From NCBI RefSeq assembly GCF_001854805.1, contig NZ_MBLO01000236.1:83839-147838 (forward strand): a stretch of DNA of 64,000 nucleotides, in the 5' to 3' direction. The notes below the pieces were generated by a model that worked only from the letters and a program-made list of their open reading frames with translations, did not search any database and was not told the DNA's origin. Origin of the DNA: Pseudofrankia coriaricola (lineage in GTDB: Bacteria > Actinomycetota > Actinomycetes > Frankiales > Frankiaceae). Below are positions 16,410 through 25,530 of the stretch, piece by piece (within the stretch, counting starts at the first letter, position 1; each line of letters starts with the position of its first letter). A program made the position numbers and the translations under genes.

Positions 16410-19381
16410 CAGGTCACCTTCCTCTGATCGTCACCGTCACTGGAACCCTGCGCGTCCGCCAGCCCTCGTCCGAAGTTGGACTGGAAGGACGACATCATCG
16501 ACCGGATCTCCTCCGGCGAGCGTGGCCCGGCCACCACCTGCGGCGGGCGGTTCTGCGCTGGGTTGTCCCGGCGCAGCTCGGGAGCCAGGTTCGCCCGTCG
16601 CATCCGGCGGGGCAGCCCGACCTCGGTGGTCGGCTGTGGAGTCGCCTGGCTTCCCCGCTGCCCGCGGGTCCGGCCGCCCCCGGCGATCCCGCCGCCGGGC
16701 GTAGCCTGACCGTGCGGATCCTCGGGAGCCGAGTACGACGGGCCACCGGGCTGCGCGCCGCCGGGCTGGAAGTGCCGCGGCGAGGTCCGGTTCGGCAGGG
16801 CACCGAAGCGCGGGTCAGGCGCGTCATCGGCGGGGTGCTGCGTCGGGGTCACGGGCGCCGAGTAGGCAGTGGGGTACGCCGGCCGCGCCGACGGTGCCGT
16901 CACGGGCCCGGACGGCACGCCGAGCAGCGGGTCGTCGGGCGGTGGCGGTGCGGCGTTGCGGCGCGGCCGGTCGGCGATGAACCAGCTCGACCGCACGGTG
17001 GCGAACACAGGGAGGTCGTCGAGCAGCGGCTCGTCGTCGCCGCGGGCCGGCAGGCCGCCGAACATCGCGCGCGGGCCGGACTCGTCGCCCGGCAGCTCCG
17101 GCGGCACCGGTGGCACCGGGCTGGTCAGCGGCGGCGGGGCGGGAAGCTCTCCCGGGTCGAGCGTGCCGGCCGGGGCCGGCAGCGCCAGCGCCCCGGACAA
17201 CGGTCCGGGCGGCACCGCCAGGTCCGTCGTCATCGACCCCGGCTCGTCGGCCGCCAGCCCCCGGTCGCCCGCGCGGCCGACGGCGGCGGGGCCGCCGTCG
17301 GCCGGCGGCAGGGCGAGCATCCCACCGGGGACCCCGGCGCCGCGCCCGTTGGGCGCGCCGAGCTCCAGCGGCTCCGCGTCAGCACCGCCCGCGGGCCGGG
17401 CGCCGCCCGCGCCGACGGCCGCGAGCTCACGAGCGTCATCCCGCCCGCCGCCGGCACCGGCGGGCGTGAGCTCGTCCACGACGCCTTCGTTCGGCCGCAG
17501 CAGCGTGCCGGGGATCAGGACGATCGCCATCGTGCCGCCGTAGGGCGAGGTGCGCAGGCGGACCTTGATGCCGTGCCGCTCGGCCAGCCGGCCGACGACG
17601 AACAGGCCCAGGCGCTCGGAGGTCGTCAGGTCGAACGGCGGCGGGTTCTCCAGCCGGTCGTTCAGGGACTTGAACTCGGCCGGGTTCATGCCCAGGCCGC
17701 GGTCCTCGATCTCGATGGCGAAGCCGTTGGAGACCTCGTGGCCGGTGACGTGCACCGGGGTGTGCGGCGGGGAGAACGAGGTGGCGTTCTCGATGAACTC
17801 GGCGAGCATGTGGATCACGTCACCGACGGCATGGCCGCTGATCGCGCCGCCGCCGACCGGCAGGACCTTGACCCGGGTGTAGTCCTCGACCTCGGCGACG
17901 GCACCGCGGATGACGTCCTTGATCGGGACCGGCCGGCGCCAGCCACGGGCCGGCTTGGAGCCGGAGAGGACGATGAGGTCCTCGGCGTGGCGACGCATAC
18001 GGGTCGCGAGATGGTCGAGGCGGAACAGCTCCTCGAGCTCGTCCGGGTCGGTCTCCTTACGCTCCAGCGCGTCGATGATCTTCAGCTGGCGGTGGATCAG
18101 CGCCTGGCTGCGGCGCGCGAGGTTGAGGAACGTGTCCCCGATGCTCTTGCGCATCGCGGCCTGTTCGACGGCGGTGCGCACGGCGACCTCGTGCACGGTG
18201 CCGAACGCGTCGGCCATCTGCCCGATCTCGTCCCGGGTGGTCGCCGGGACGGGGAACGTCTCGGCCGCGAGGTCGACGGGCTCGCCGCGGTGCAACCGCT
18301 CGACGACATCGGGCAGGCTGTGGTCGGCGACCTCGAGCGCGCCCTCCCGTAGCCGGCGCAGCTGGCGGATCATGGGGCTCGCGACGAGCAGCGCGATGAG
18401 CACCGACAGCGCGAGGACGAGCGCGACAGCCAGGGAGTTGATCGCGGCCTGGCGGGTCGCCTGGGTCGCGATCCGGTCGGCGGTGGCGGCGAGGTCGGTG
18501 GCGATCCGGCGCTCGACGTCCTCCATCTTGGAGATCTTCTGCGCCGAGACGGTCAGCCAGGTCTCGCGCTCGGTCGTCTGCCGCCCGCCCATCATCAGCG
18601 ACTTGAGCACCGCGTCACGCATGGTCGCGACGTTCCTGGCCAGCGGGGTGACGGTCGCCTCGTAGAGCTGGCGCTCCTCCGGGGTCGCGGTGATCCTCAG
18701 CTGCGCCTGCCAGCCGTCCTCGGCGCCTGCCTGGCCCTGAATCTGCAGGACCAGGTCCGGGTCGGACTGCTGCAGGAAGAAGATCCGGGCGATGTTGCCG
18801 CGCACCTGGGCGGCGGCTTCCTTCTCCCGCGAGATCGCCGTCAGCGTGGCGGCACCCGAGATCAGGTCGGCGTTGCGGCTGCCGGACGCCACCCGGGCGT
18901 CCAGCTCCAGGAGGTCGGTGATCAGGCCGTCGTAGTAGAGGATGTCCTGCGGCAGGGTGGCCTGCCTGCGGTCGACCGTCTGGCGGTAGGCCGGCAGCTT
19001 GGACAGCCGGTCGTCGATGCTGGCCAGGGTGTCGCCCAGGCTGTTACGCGCGCTCCCCGGCAGGTCCCGCGCGGCGGTGTTGTAGTCACCGGCCGCCCGG
19101 TCCACGAGCGGCCGGACATCGGTGAGGATCTGTTTGACGATGACCGCCGGCGCCCCGTAGCCCGTACCGATCACCGTGTGCGAGCCGTTGCGCTCGGTCT
19201 GCAGGGCCGCGATCAGGGCGTTCGCCCTGATGGCGAAGCCGGCGAGTGCCTTGGTCCGGTTCGCGGACGACACGCTCTCGACGTTGCCGCGCACCTGTAT
19301 AGCGCTGAGCACGGCGAGGGCCACCAAGGGGACGATGAGAATTACCACCAGCTTCGAGCGGATGGGCCAGTTCTGGAGCAT
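16409..19381 (-). CDS. cvnA: Conservon sensor kinase-like protein, CvnA-like
   Basis: This 990-residue membrane sensor begins with a transmembrane helix (LVVILIVPLVALAVLSAI). An extracytoplasmic NIT-type helical domain (about residues 45-310) includes QTERNGSHTVIGTG. A second helix (SLAVALVLALSVLIALLVA) leads into a HAMP-like linker. The ATPase region has N-box EFIENATSFSPP, G1 EDRGLGM and GLFVVGRLA. There is no convincing phospho-acceptor His box, typical of conservon sensors. From about residue 640 the protein is a Pro/Gly/Asp-rich disordered tail of 350 residues ending just before the stop. NIT domains are linked to nitrate/nitrite or related small-molecule sensing; the ligand here is unknown. 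It is the first gene of the operon. Confidence 0.93.
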   Translation of the reverse strand: MLQNWPIRSKLVVILIVPLVALAVLSAIQVRGNVESVSSANRTKALAGFAIRANALIAALQTERNGSHTVIGTGYGAPAVIVKQILTDVRPLVDRAAGDYNTAARDLPGSARNSLGDTLASIDDRLSKLPAYRQTVDRRQATLPQDILYYDGLITDLLELDARVASGSRNADLISGAATLTAISREKEAAAQVRGNIARIFFLQQSDPDLVLQIQGQAGAEDGWQAQLRITATPEERQLYEATVTPLARNVATMRDAVLKSLMMGGRQTTERETWLTVSAQKISKMEDVERRIATDLAATADRIATQATRQAAINSLAVALVLALSVLIALLVASPMIRQLRRLREGALEVADHSLPDVVERLHRGEPVDLAAETFPVPATTRDEIGQMADAFGTVHEVAVRTAVEQAAMRKSIGDTFLNLARRSQALIHRQLKIIDALERKETDPDELEELFRLDHLATRMRRHAEDLIVLSGSKPARGWRRPVPIKDVIRGAVAEVEDYTRVKVLPVGGGAISGHAVGDVIHMLAEFIENATSFSPPHTPVHVTGHEVSNGFAIEIEDRGLGMNPAEFKSLNDRLENPPPFDLTTSERLGLFVVGRLAERHGIKVRLRTSPYGGTMAIVLIPGTLLRPNEGVVDELTPAGAGGGRDDARELAAVGAGGARPAGGADAEPLELGAPNGRGAGVPGGMLALPPADGGPAAVGRAGDRGLAADEPGSMTTDLAVPPGPLSGALALPAPAGTLDPGELPAPPPLTSPVPPVPPELPGDESGPRAMFGGLPARGDDEPLLDDLPVFATVRSSWFIADRPRRNAAPPPPDDPLLGVPSGPVTAPSARPAYPTAYSAPVTPTQHPADDAPDPRFGALPNRTSPRHFQPGGAQPGGPSYSAPEDPHGQATPGGGIAGGGRTRGQRGSQATPQPTTEVGLPRRMRRANLAPELRRDNPAQNRPPQVVAGPRSPEEIRSMMSSFQSNFGRGLADAQGSSDGDDQRKVT

Positions 19382-20335
19382 CCGGTCCTCTCGTCCGACG
19401 CCCGGCCAGCAGGGCGCCTTGGGTGCGGGCCACGTGTGGGGCGACTATGTAGGGTGAACGGCGGGCCACGCCGTCCGCGTAACTGCCAACTGCCCCCACC
19501 AGACGATGCGAGCGCACTGGCGGACCACCGATTCCCGGGTGGTCCCCCTGGCCGCGTCCCATTGCCTGGAAGGTATGGGCAACTGTACTGACCCCCTGCA
19601 TCCGCAGGATGACGGGGCATCGGCGAACAGCCACCGCGAGCATCGTGGCGAGCGGAATCGCATCGCCAGAACAACGGGGCACGGCCGCCGTTTTGGCAGC
19701 GGTGACCTCCCGTCACACACAGTAGTTCTCATGCGCGGTCAACCCTCTCGCCGCCGAGTCCGTCCGGACCGCCCGCCGACGGCGAGAACGAAACAAACCC
19801 GCAGGTCGAACAACGGAGTGGAATGACGCGCGCCGCGGGTTCGCACCTGGTTCGGCCGCCGTGTTCCCCACCCCCTCCGATCCGTACACGGAGTAATGGG
19901 TGTGGCCCGCCTGGGGGCGCACTGGCGGCTATCAACGTGACAGCAGTCACCTCCCACTGGCCCGCGGCTTCCCGCTCCGCGCCGGATGCGGGGCCGCCGA
20001 CCCGTGGCGACAGGCGCCGCCGCACGGGCCCGCGGTAGCAAGGTCGGCGGACCTCTCGTCACGGCCCGCGGCGTCCGGCGGAGACCCTGAGTGGATCACC
20101 GTCGCGGAGCGGCCAGGGCACTGCCTCATCCGATGTTGCGGGCCATCCGTCGGTTCGTTGTGGAGCCGGCGGGGGAACAGAATCTTCCCTGTAATGGTTG
20201 AAAGAGCACCGCTGGGCGCCGGGAGTCCCGCCGAGTACCGGACGAGTCCTGGGCAGTGGCCAGCGGGCGGGCGACGTGCGACGCCCCTCGGCCTGACCGG
20301 CGCCGCTGGTCGCGTCCGGTGCGACACTGGGGGAC
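19382..20335. other. 950-bp divergent intergenic region, no gene seen
   Basis: It lies between the conservon and the divergent TetR gene. Open frames on both strands are short, Arg/Pro-rich and have no ribosome sites. A perfect 8-base inverted repeat (GGACCACC / GGTGGTCC, 19522-19545, 8-base spacer) lies 140 bases upstream of cvnA and could be an operator. The part 19700-19950 is less GC-rich and may hold promoters. Confidence 0.5.
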
Positions 20336-21283
20336 ATGGCCACCACGTCGCCGGGGAGGACCTCCCGTCCCGCCCCGGCCGCCCCCGCCGAGGCCCGCCC
20401 GGCCGCCACCCACGCGGCCGCCGCCGGCGCCCGCGGCGCGCAGGCGCGCACCGCGCGGCCGGCGGACGCGACGGCGACGGCGACGGCGAGCGACGGGGCC
20501 ACGGGCACGGCGCGGGGCGAAGCCGTCGTGGCCGACGGCGCGGGCACGGGCGCGGCCGGGACTGACGGCGGCACGGGGAAGAGCGCCACGGGCACGGCCA
20601 GGCACGGCACGGGCACGGCGAAGGACGACGCGGGCGGGCCCGCGGTCCTCAGCCCACGCGAGCTGCGCCGACAGGAGCGGCTGCGCGTCGGCAGGGAGCA
20701 GATCCTGGATGCGGCCGAGGAGCTGTTCGGCCGGCAGGGCTACCGCGGCACCAGCCTGCAGCAGGTCGCGAAACGGTGCGAGTTCTCGATCGGCGCCCTG
20801 TACCTGTTCATCGACAGCAAAGAAGAACTGCTGCAGGCAGTGCTCAACCGGCGCACCGTCGAGCTGATGGAGCTGATGGCCTCCTGCCTGGCGGCCGAGG
20901 GCACCGGCGCCGAGCTGCTGGCGCGGCTGGCCCGCACACAGGTCGATTTCCACCGGCGCTACCCGGAGTTCGGCCGGCTCTCGATCCAGCTCATGTCCGC
21001 GCCCGGCGTACCCGGCACACCCGGCTTCCGCGAGGGCTTCGCCCGTGGCTACGACGCGGCAATCGAGCTGGAGGCCGAGCTGTTCGTCAGGGGTCAGCGC
21101 GACGGCACGCTGCGCCCCGGCGACCCAGGCTGCCTTGCCCGGCTGTACTCGGCGATGGTCACCGCGTATCACGCAATGGACCCGGAGGTCTCCGCGGACA
21201 GCGCGGCACTTCCTGACGACATCTTCCTGTCCACTGTCGCCGCCGCCTTCGCGCCGCCTCCGGACGGCTCGCCGGCCCGTTAG
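20336..21283 (+). CDS. TetR regulator with 100-residue low-complexity N-terminus
   Basis: 315 residues, about 100 more than usual. Residues 1-105 are almost entirely Ala, Gly, Thr and Asp/Arg. Residues 110-160 are a clear TetR helix-turn-helix (REQILDAAEELFGRQGYRGT, then SLQQVAKRCEFSIGALYLF), followed by a helical ligand domain. The ATG at 20336 has a GGGGGAC stretch upstream. Third-position bias continues through the N-terminus, so it seems genuinely translated, but a shorter start near VLSPRELRRQ cannot be excluded. Downstream lie two copies of a hairpin element, then the acyl-CoA ligase in the same direction. It may control that ligase. Confidence 0.85.
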   Translation: MATTSPGRTSRPAPAAPAEARPAATHAAAAGARGAQARTARPADATATATASDGATGTARGEAVVADGAGTGAAGTDGGTGKSATGTARHGTGTAKDDAGGPAVLSPRELRRQERLRVGREQILDAAEELFGRQGYRGTSLQQVAKRCEFSIGALYLFIDSKEELLQAVLNRRTVELMELMASCLAAEGTGAELLARLARTQVDFHRRYPEFGRLSIQLMSAPGVPGTPGFREGFARGYDAAIELEAELFVRGQRDGTLRPGDPGCLARLYSAMVTAYHAMDPEVSADSAALPDDIFLSTVAAAFAPPPDGSPAR

Positions 21284-21419
21284 TGATCCTGGGGACAACG
21301 GCCGCCGGGTGTGCGAAGGAAGATCATTTTCGCACACCCTTTGACCCTCTAGTGATCCTGGGGACAACGGCCGCCGGGTGTGCGAAGGAAGATCATTTTC
21401 GCACACCCTTTGACCCTCT
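21282..21419 (+). repeat. Perfect tandem duplication of a 69-bp hairpin element
   Basis: Bases 21282-21350 and 21351-21419 are identical. Each copy begins within a TAG (the first is the TetR stop) and contains a hairpin with 11-base perfect arms, GGGTGTGCGAA and TTCGCACACCC, followed by TTTGACC. A diverged copy lies at 8052-8093 in the PKS cluster. The hairpin plus short T-run looks like an intrinsic terminator, and the element appears dispersed. Confidence 0.9.
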
Positions 21420-21808
21420 AGCCGGACGGACATTTTTAGGTCGTCCGACCGGGACAGGCAGTCCCGGCCCGCATACCCAAGAAGTGATCTTCACCCGTCG
21501 CCATAGCCGTTCCCGGACGGCCACGGACCGGCTATGGCGCAAAGCGGACGAATCTGGGCGCGAAACATCCGCCGCATTCCCACACGTCGGCCGTAGGCCG
21601 TCGCTTCGCGACGATCCACGATCCGATTGGCCCACGTTCGAAGAACGCATATCGTCATGAGCCGCGCGCGGGAGTCCAGCCGCGGGCCCACGTCAGCTTC
21701 TTCTCGCCACCGCCGAGACAGCCTCGGGCGGCCCACGGGAGGGCACCCGGACAGGGCGGCCCTCGCGCCGGCCACCGAACCATCGAGCCACAGGGAGCGG
21801 AGCGCCGG
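21420..21808. promoter_or_regulatory. Region upstream of the acyl-CoA ligase with inverted repeat
   Basis: No gene is supported. CGCCATAGCC (21499-21508) and GGCTATGGCG (21530-21539) form a perfect 10-base inverted repeat with a 21-base spacer, and CGTCGC-TTC-GCGACG makes a small hairpin near 21600. These lie 200-300 bases upstream of the ligase ATG and are candidate regulator sites. Confidence 0.45.
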
Positions 21809-23494
21809 ATGACCACCAGAGACAGCGACGACGACTTAGGCGCAAAGCCGGGCGATCATGGCGGGGCCCGCGCGGACGGCGGCCCGGGCGCGGGGGCGTC
21901 AGCCGTCGAGGACGTGCCGCCGGCCACGATCCCGGCCGTGCTGGAGCGGGCCGCCCGGCGGTGGCCCGAAGACGAGGCCGTCGTCGACGGCGACGTCCGG
22001 CTGACGTTCGCCGGGCTCGCGGCCGCCGCCGACGAGGTGGCGCGGGCCCTGGTCGGCAGCGGTGTCGAGGCCGGCGACAGAGTCTCGATCTGGGCGCCGA
22101 ACGGCTACCGCTGGATGGTCGCCGCGCTCGGGATCTACCGGGCCGGCGCGGTCCTCGTCCCGGTGAACAGCCGGTTCAAGGCGGGCGAGGCCGCGGATCT
22201 CCTGCGCGCGACCCGGGCGAGGATCCTGTTCACCGTCACCGACTTCCTCGAGACGGACTACGCGGCCGCGATCCTCGCCGAGCCGGACCTGCCGGACCTC
22301 GGCGAGGTCGTCGTGCTCGACGGACCGGTCAGCCCCGGCACCATCCCCTGGGACGACCTCACCGCCCGCGCCGCCTCGGTTCCCGCCGAGACGACCGCCG
22401 CCCGCGCGGCCGCGCTCACCGGCGACAGCCTCAGCGACATCATCTTCACCTCGGGCACCACCGGAAAGCCGAAGGGCGCGATGCTCGCCCACGGCCCGTC
22501 AACCCGGCTCTACAAGGCCTGGGCCGACGTCATCGGGCTCGGCCACGGCGACCGCTACCTGCTCGTCTACCCGTTCTTCCACACCGCCGGCCTCAAGGCG
22601 GGCCTGCTCGCGACCATCCTGGTCGGCACGACGCTCGTCCCGTACCCGGTCTTCGACGTGCCCGCCGTGATGCGGCTCGTCAGCGAAGAGAAGATCACCA
22701 TGCTGCCCGGCCCGCCGGCCGTATACCAGACGATCCTCAACAGCGACCTGACCGGCTACGATCTGTCGAGCTGGCGGCTCGCCGTCACCGGCGCCGCGGC
22801 GGTGCCGGTCGAGCTGGTCCGCCGGCTGCGCGCCGACCTGGGCCTGCGCACCGTCGTCACTGGCTACGGCCTGACCGAGACCACGGGAACGGTCGCCATG
22901 TGCCGGCACACCGACGACCCGGAGCTGGTCGCGCGCACTTCCGGCCGCGCCCTCGAGGGCATCGAGATCCGCGTCGTCGACGACGCGGGCAAGGAGGTGC
23001 CGCGCGGCGAGCCCGGCGAGATCCTGGCCCGCGGGTTCAACATCATGAAGGGCTATCTCGACAGCCCCGAGGCGACCGCCGAGACCATCGACGCCGACGG
23101 CTGGCTCAGGACCGGTGACATCGGGGTGATGGACGACGGTGGCAACATCGCCATCACCGACCGGAAGAAGGACATGTTCATCGTCGGCGGCTTCAACGCC
23201 TACCCGGCGGAGATCGAGGGCATGCTGGCCGAGCACCCGGTGATCGCCCAGGTCGCCGTCGTCGGCGTCCCCGACGAGCGGCTCGGCGAGGTCGGCATGG
23301 CGTACGTCGTCCCGCGGGCCGGCCAGCCGGCGCCCGAACCGGCGGAGATCATCGCCTGGGCCCGGCAGCGCATGGCGAACTACAAGGCGCCGCGCTACGT
23401 CGAGATCGTCGACGCGCTCCCACTCAACGCCACCGGGAAGGTCGTCCGCTACGAGCTGCGCGACCGCGCCGCCACCCTGGTCCGCCGCTCCTGA
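21809..23494 (+). CDS. AMP-forming acyl-CoA ligase (FadD-like)
   Basis: This 561-residue ANL-superfamily enzyme carries the P-loop IIFTSGTTGKPKGAM, the TGYGLTETTG motif, DGWLRTGDIGVMDDGGN with the ribose-binding aspartate, DRKKDMFIVGGFNAYPAEIE, and the catalytic lysine in LPLNATGKVVR. It activates a carboxylic acid as an acyl-AMP and then makes the CoA thioester. Sequence style is close to FadD3-like and medium-chain ligases, but substrate cannot be assigned. The first 35 residues are a Gly/Asp/Ala-rich extension; ATG at 21809 follows AGGGAGCGGAG. The TetR gene upstream is in the same direction. Confidence 0.92.
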   Translation: MTTRDSDDDLGAKPGDHGGARADGGPGAGASAVEDVPPATIPAVLERAARRWPEDEAVVDGDVRLTFAGLAAAADEVARALVGSGVEAGDRVSIWAPNGYRWMVAALGIYRAGAVLVPVNSRFKAGEAADLLRATRARILFTVTDFLETDYAAAILAEPDLPDLGEVVVLDGPVSPGTIPWDDLTARAASVPAETTAARAAALTGDSLSDIIFTSGTTGKPKGAMLAHGPSTRLYKAWADVIGLGHGDRYLLVYPFFHTAGLKAGLLATILVGTTLVPYPVFDVPAVMRLVSEEKITMLPGPPAVYQTILNSDLTGYDLSSWRLAVTGAAAVPVELVRRLRADLGLRTVVTGYGLTETTGTVAMCRHTDDPELVARTSGRALEGIEIRVVDDAGKEVPRGEPGEILARGFNIMKGYLDSPEATAETIDADGWLRTGDIGVMDDGGNIAITDRKKDMFIVGGFNAYPAEIEGMLAEHPVIAQVAVVGVPDERLGEVGMAYVVPRAGQPAPEPAEIIAWARQRMANYKAPRYVEIVDALPLNATGKVVRYELRDRAATLVRRS

Positions 23495-23595
23495 GCGGCC
23501 CTGCCGAGCACCGGTCGTGCCCCGCCATCCCTCCGGGTGGCGGGCGGTCGGCTCCCGCGCGCACGATGGGGTGGCAACGGTCCGGGGGGTGACGC

Positions 23596-25476
23596 ATGGC
23601 GGACCAGGCTCACGCCGACAGCGACGACCACGGCGACGGCACCGATTCCGCCACCCGGCTCGTCTGGCCCGCGGCCGGCCCGGGGCCGTACGGCTCCGGC
23701 CTGTCCAGCCCGTACGCTCCCGACCCCTACGCCCAGTTCGGCGCCCGGCGCCGGGACGGGCCTTCCCCCTTGGACAGCGGCGTCGCCGACGAAGACTTTG
23801 ATGAACGCGGCGAACACGACGTCGATGACCACGACGACCGCCACAACGACGACGCTGGCCACGGCCACGATCCCGACCACGGCGCCGGCGCCGGCGCCGG
23901 CCATGACCACGGCCGCAACGGTCACGACGTCGTCGAGCGACACATCTGGAGCGCCGGGGCCGGGGGGCACGCGGAGCATCCGCACCTGGCCGAATGGGCG
24001 GAGCGGGCCGACCGCGCCGCCGAGCGCGCCTGGTCCTGGTTCGGCAGGCTCGCCGACCAGGCGGCGGCCCGGCTGCCCGCCCACCCACCGGGCAGCGCCG
24101 GCCCGCGGGAGACGCAGGAGCCGGCACCTGAAGTACCGGCAGGTACCGCGCACCAGGCGCCGGTCACGGCGCGGCCCGGCACCACCGTCCCGCCCGCCGC
24201 CACCGCCCCGCCCGGCGCTGCTGCCTCACCCGACGCTGCTGCCTCACCCGGCGCTGTCGCCCCGCCCGCCACCGCCCCGCCAGGCACGGCCCCGGGCCTC
24301 CGCGCGGGCCAGCACGTCAGCCATGACCAGCCCCAGGAGATCACCGTCCACCGGTTCCCGCCTCCCGTGCCGCCGGTCCTCCCACCGGGCGAGGTCCCAG
24401 CGGCCGAGCCGCCGTCCTCGTCCTCAGCCGCGTGGCCGCCAGGCCCGGAGCCATCACCCGCGCGGGCGCCGGCTGGCGCCCCACCGGCCGAGGCGGCGGG
24501 CGGGGCGACGTCCCCGTCCACCGGGACACCGTCGGACCGGACCGCAGCGGCGCCATCCACGCGTGCGGCCGCGGCACCGTCGGCGCGGGCCGTCGCTCCG
24601 CCGGCCGAGACACCCGCCGGTGCGAGGGCTGTGCGGCCGACGGTCGGCTACGCGCTGCACGGCGGGGAGGCCGACGCGCATCGGCTGGCCAGGCAGTCCA
24701 GGGCGCTGGAACCGGGCACGGAGGCGTTCCTGACCGGGCTGGGCCTGGGACCGGGCTGGCGCTGCCTGGACGTCGGGTGCGGGCACGGCCAGGTCAGCGT
24801 GCTGCTGGCAAGCCAGGTCCGGCCCGGCGGGCGGATCGTGGGCGTCGACGGCGACCCGGCGTCGCTGCGGGTCGCCCGCCACAACGCGGCCCGGGTGGGC
24901 GCGCGGGTCGCGTTCCTGAACGCCGAAGCCGGCTGGCTGCCCGCCGCGCGCGGCCGGTTCGACCTGGCCTACTGCCGGCTGCTGCTTGGGCATCTCGCGG
25001 ACCCGATGGAGACGCTGCGCGCCATGGCCACCGCGGTCCGTCCCGGCGGCGTGGTAGCCGTCGAGGACGTCTACTTCACCGTCCCGTCGACGACGGCGAC
25101 GCCGGACGACCCGCTTCCAGGGGCCCTGGCCGAGTTCATCGAGCTTCTGACCATGACGATCCGCGCCCAGGGCGGTGACCCACAGATCGGCCCGCGGCTG
25201 CCCGCGCTGTTCACGGCCGCCGGCCTGACCGACATCTCGGCCGGCCTGAGCGCCGCTCCCCTGCCGTTGGACTCGCCGCTCCTGCTGGCCGAGGCTCTGG
25301 ACGCGACCCGGGACGCGACTCTGGCCGCGGGCCTCGCCTCCGCCACCCACCTCGACGACCTGCGCGCCGCGCTGCTCGCCCTCCCGCGGACGGCCCTCAC
25401 CGCCACGATCGACACCGCGCGTATCCACCAGGTCGCCGGCCACCGCCCGCGACGCCCCTCGGCCCAGGCCGCCTGA
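23596..25476 (+). CDS. SAM methyltransferase with long disordered, His/Asp-rich N-terminus
   Basis: 626 residues. The C-terminal 280 residues form a class I methyltransferase: YALHGGEADAHRLARQSRAL, SAM motif LDVGCGHGQVSVLL (around residue 391), VGVDGDPASLRVARHNAARV, and LRAMATAVRPGGVVAVEDVY. Residues 70-115 are rich in His and Asp (DDHDDRHNDDAGHGHDPDH), plausibly metal-binding. Residues 150-345 are Pro/Ala/Ser/Thr-rich. No ATG lies near the methyltransferase domain, and third-position bias runs through the whole frame, so the extension looks translated; an internal GTG near residue 345 is the alternative. The start follows GGGGGGTGACGC. Substrate unknown. Confidence 0.8.
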   Translation: MADQAHADSDDHGDGTDSATRLVWPAAGPGPYGSGLSSPYAPDPYAQFGARRRDGPSPLDSGVADEDFDERGEHDVDDHDDRHNDDAGHGHDPDHGAGAGAGHDHGRNGHDVVERHIWSAGAGGHAEHPHLAEWAERADRAAERAWSWFGRLADQAAARLPAHPPGSAGPRETQEPAPEVPAGTAHQAPVTARPGTTVPPAATAPPGAAASPDAAASPGAVAPPATAPPGTAPGLRAGQHVSHDQPQEITVHRFPPPVPPVLPPGEVPAAEPPSSSSAAWPPGPEPSPARAPAGAPPAEAAGGATSPSTGTPSDRTAAAPSTRAAAAPSARAVAPPAETPAGARAVRPTVGYALHGGEADAHRLARQSRALEPGTEAFLTGLGLGPGWRCLDVGCGHGQVSVLLASQVRPGGRIVGVDGDPASLRVARHNAARVGARVAFLNAEAGWLPAARGRFDLAYCRLLLGHLADPMETLRAMATAVRPGGVVAVEDVYFTVPSTTATPDDPLPGALAEFIELLTMTIRAQGGDPQIGPRLPALFTAAGLTDISAGLSAAPLPLDSPLLLAEALDATRDATLAAGLASATHLDDLRAALLALPRTALTATIDTARIHQVAGHRPRRPSAQAA

Positions 25477-25489
25477 GGCGCTGAGCCTC

Positions 25490-25521
25490 ACCTCCCAGAT
25501 CGCTGACCTCCCAGATCGCTG
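25490..25521. repeat. Two copies of a 16-bp dispersed repeat
   Basis: ACCTCCCAGATCGCTG occurs twice in direct tandem (25490-25505, 25506-25521) between the methyltransferase stop and the next start. The same unit occurs at 39796-39842, and its ACCTCCCAGATC-like core forms the hairpin at 38417-38447. Confidence 0.8.
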
Positions 25522-25530
25522 CGCCCGCCG

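Noticed and set aside
21282-21419. Attachment site or IS ends
   Set aside because: The copies are immediately adjacent with no transposase, integrase or target duplication nearby; a hairpin element fits better.
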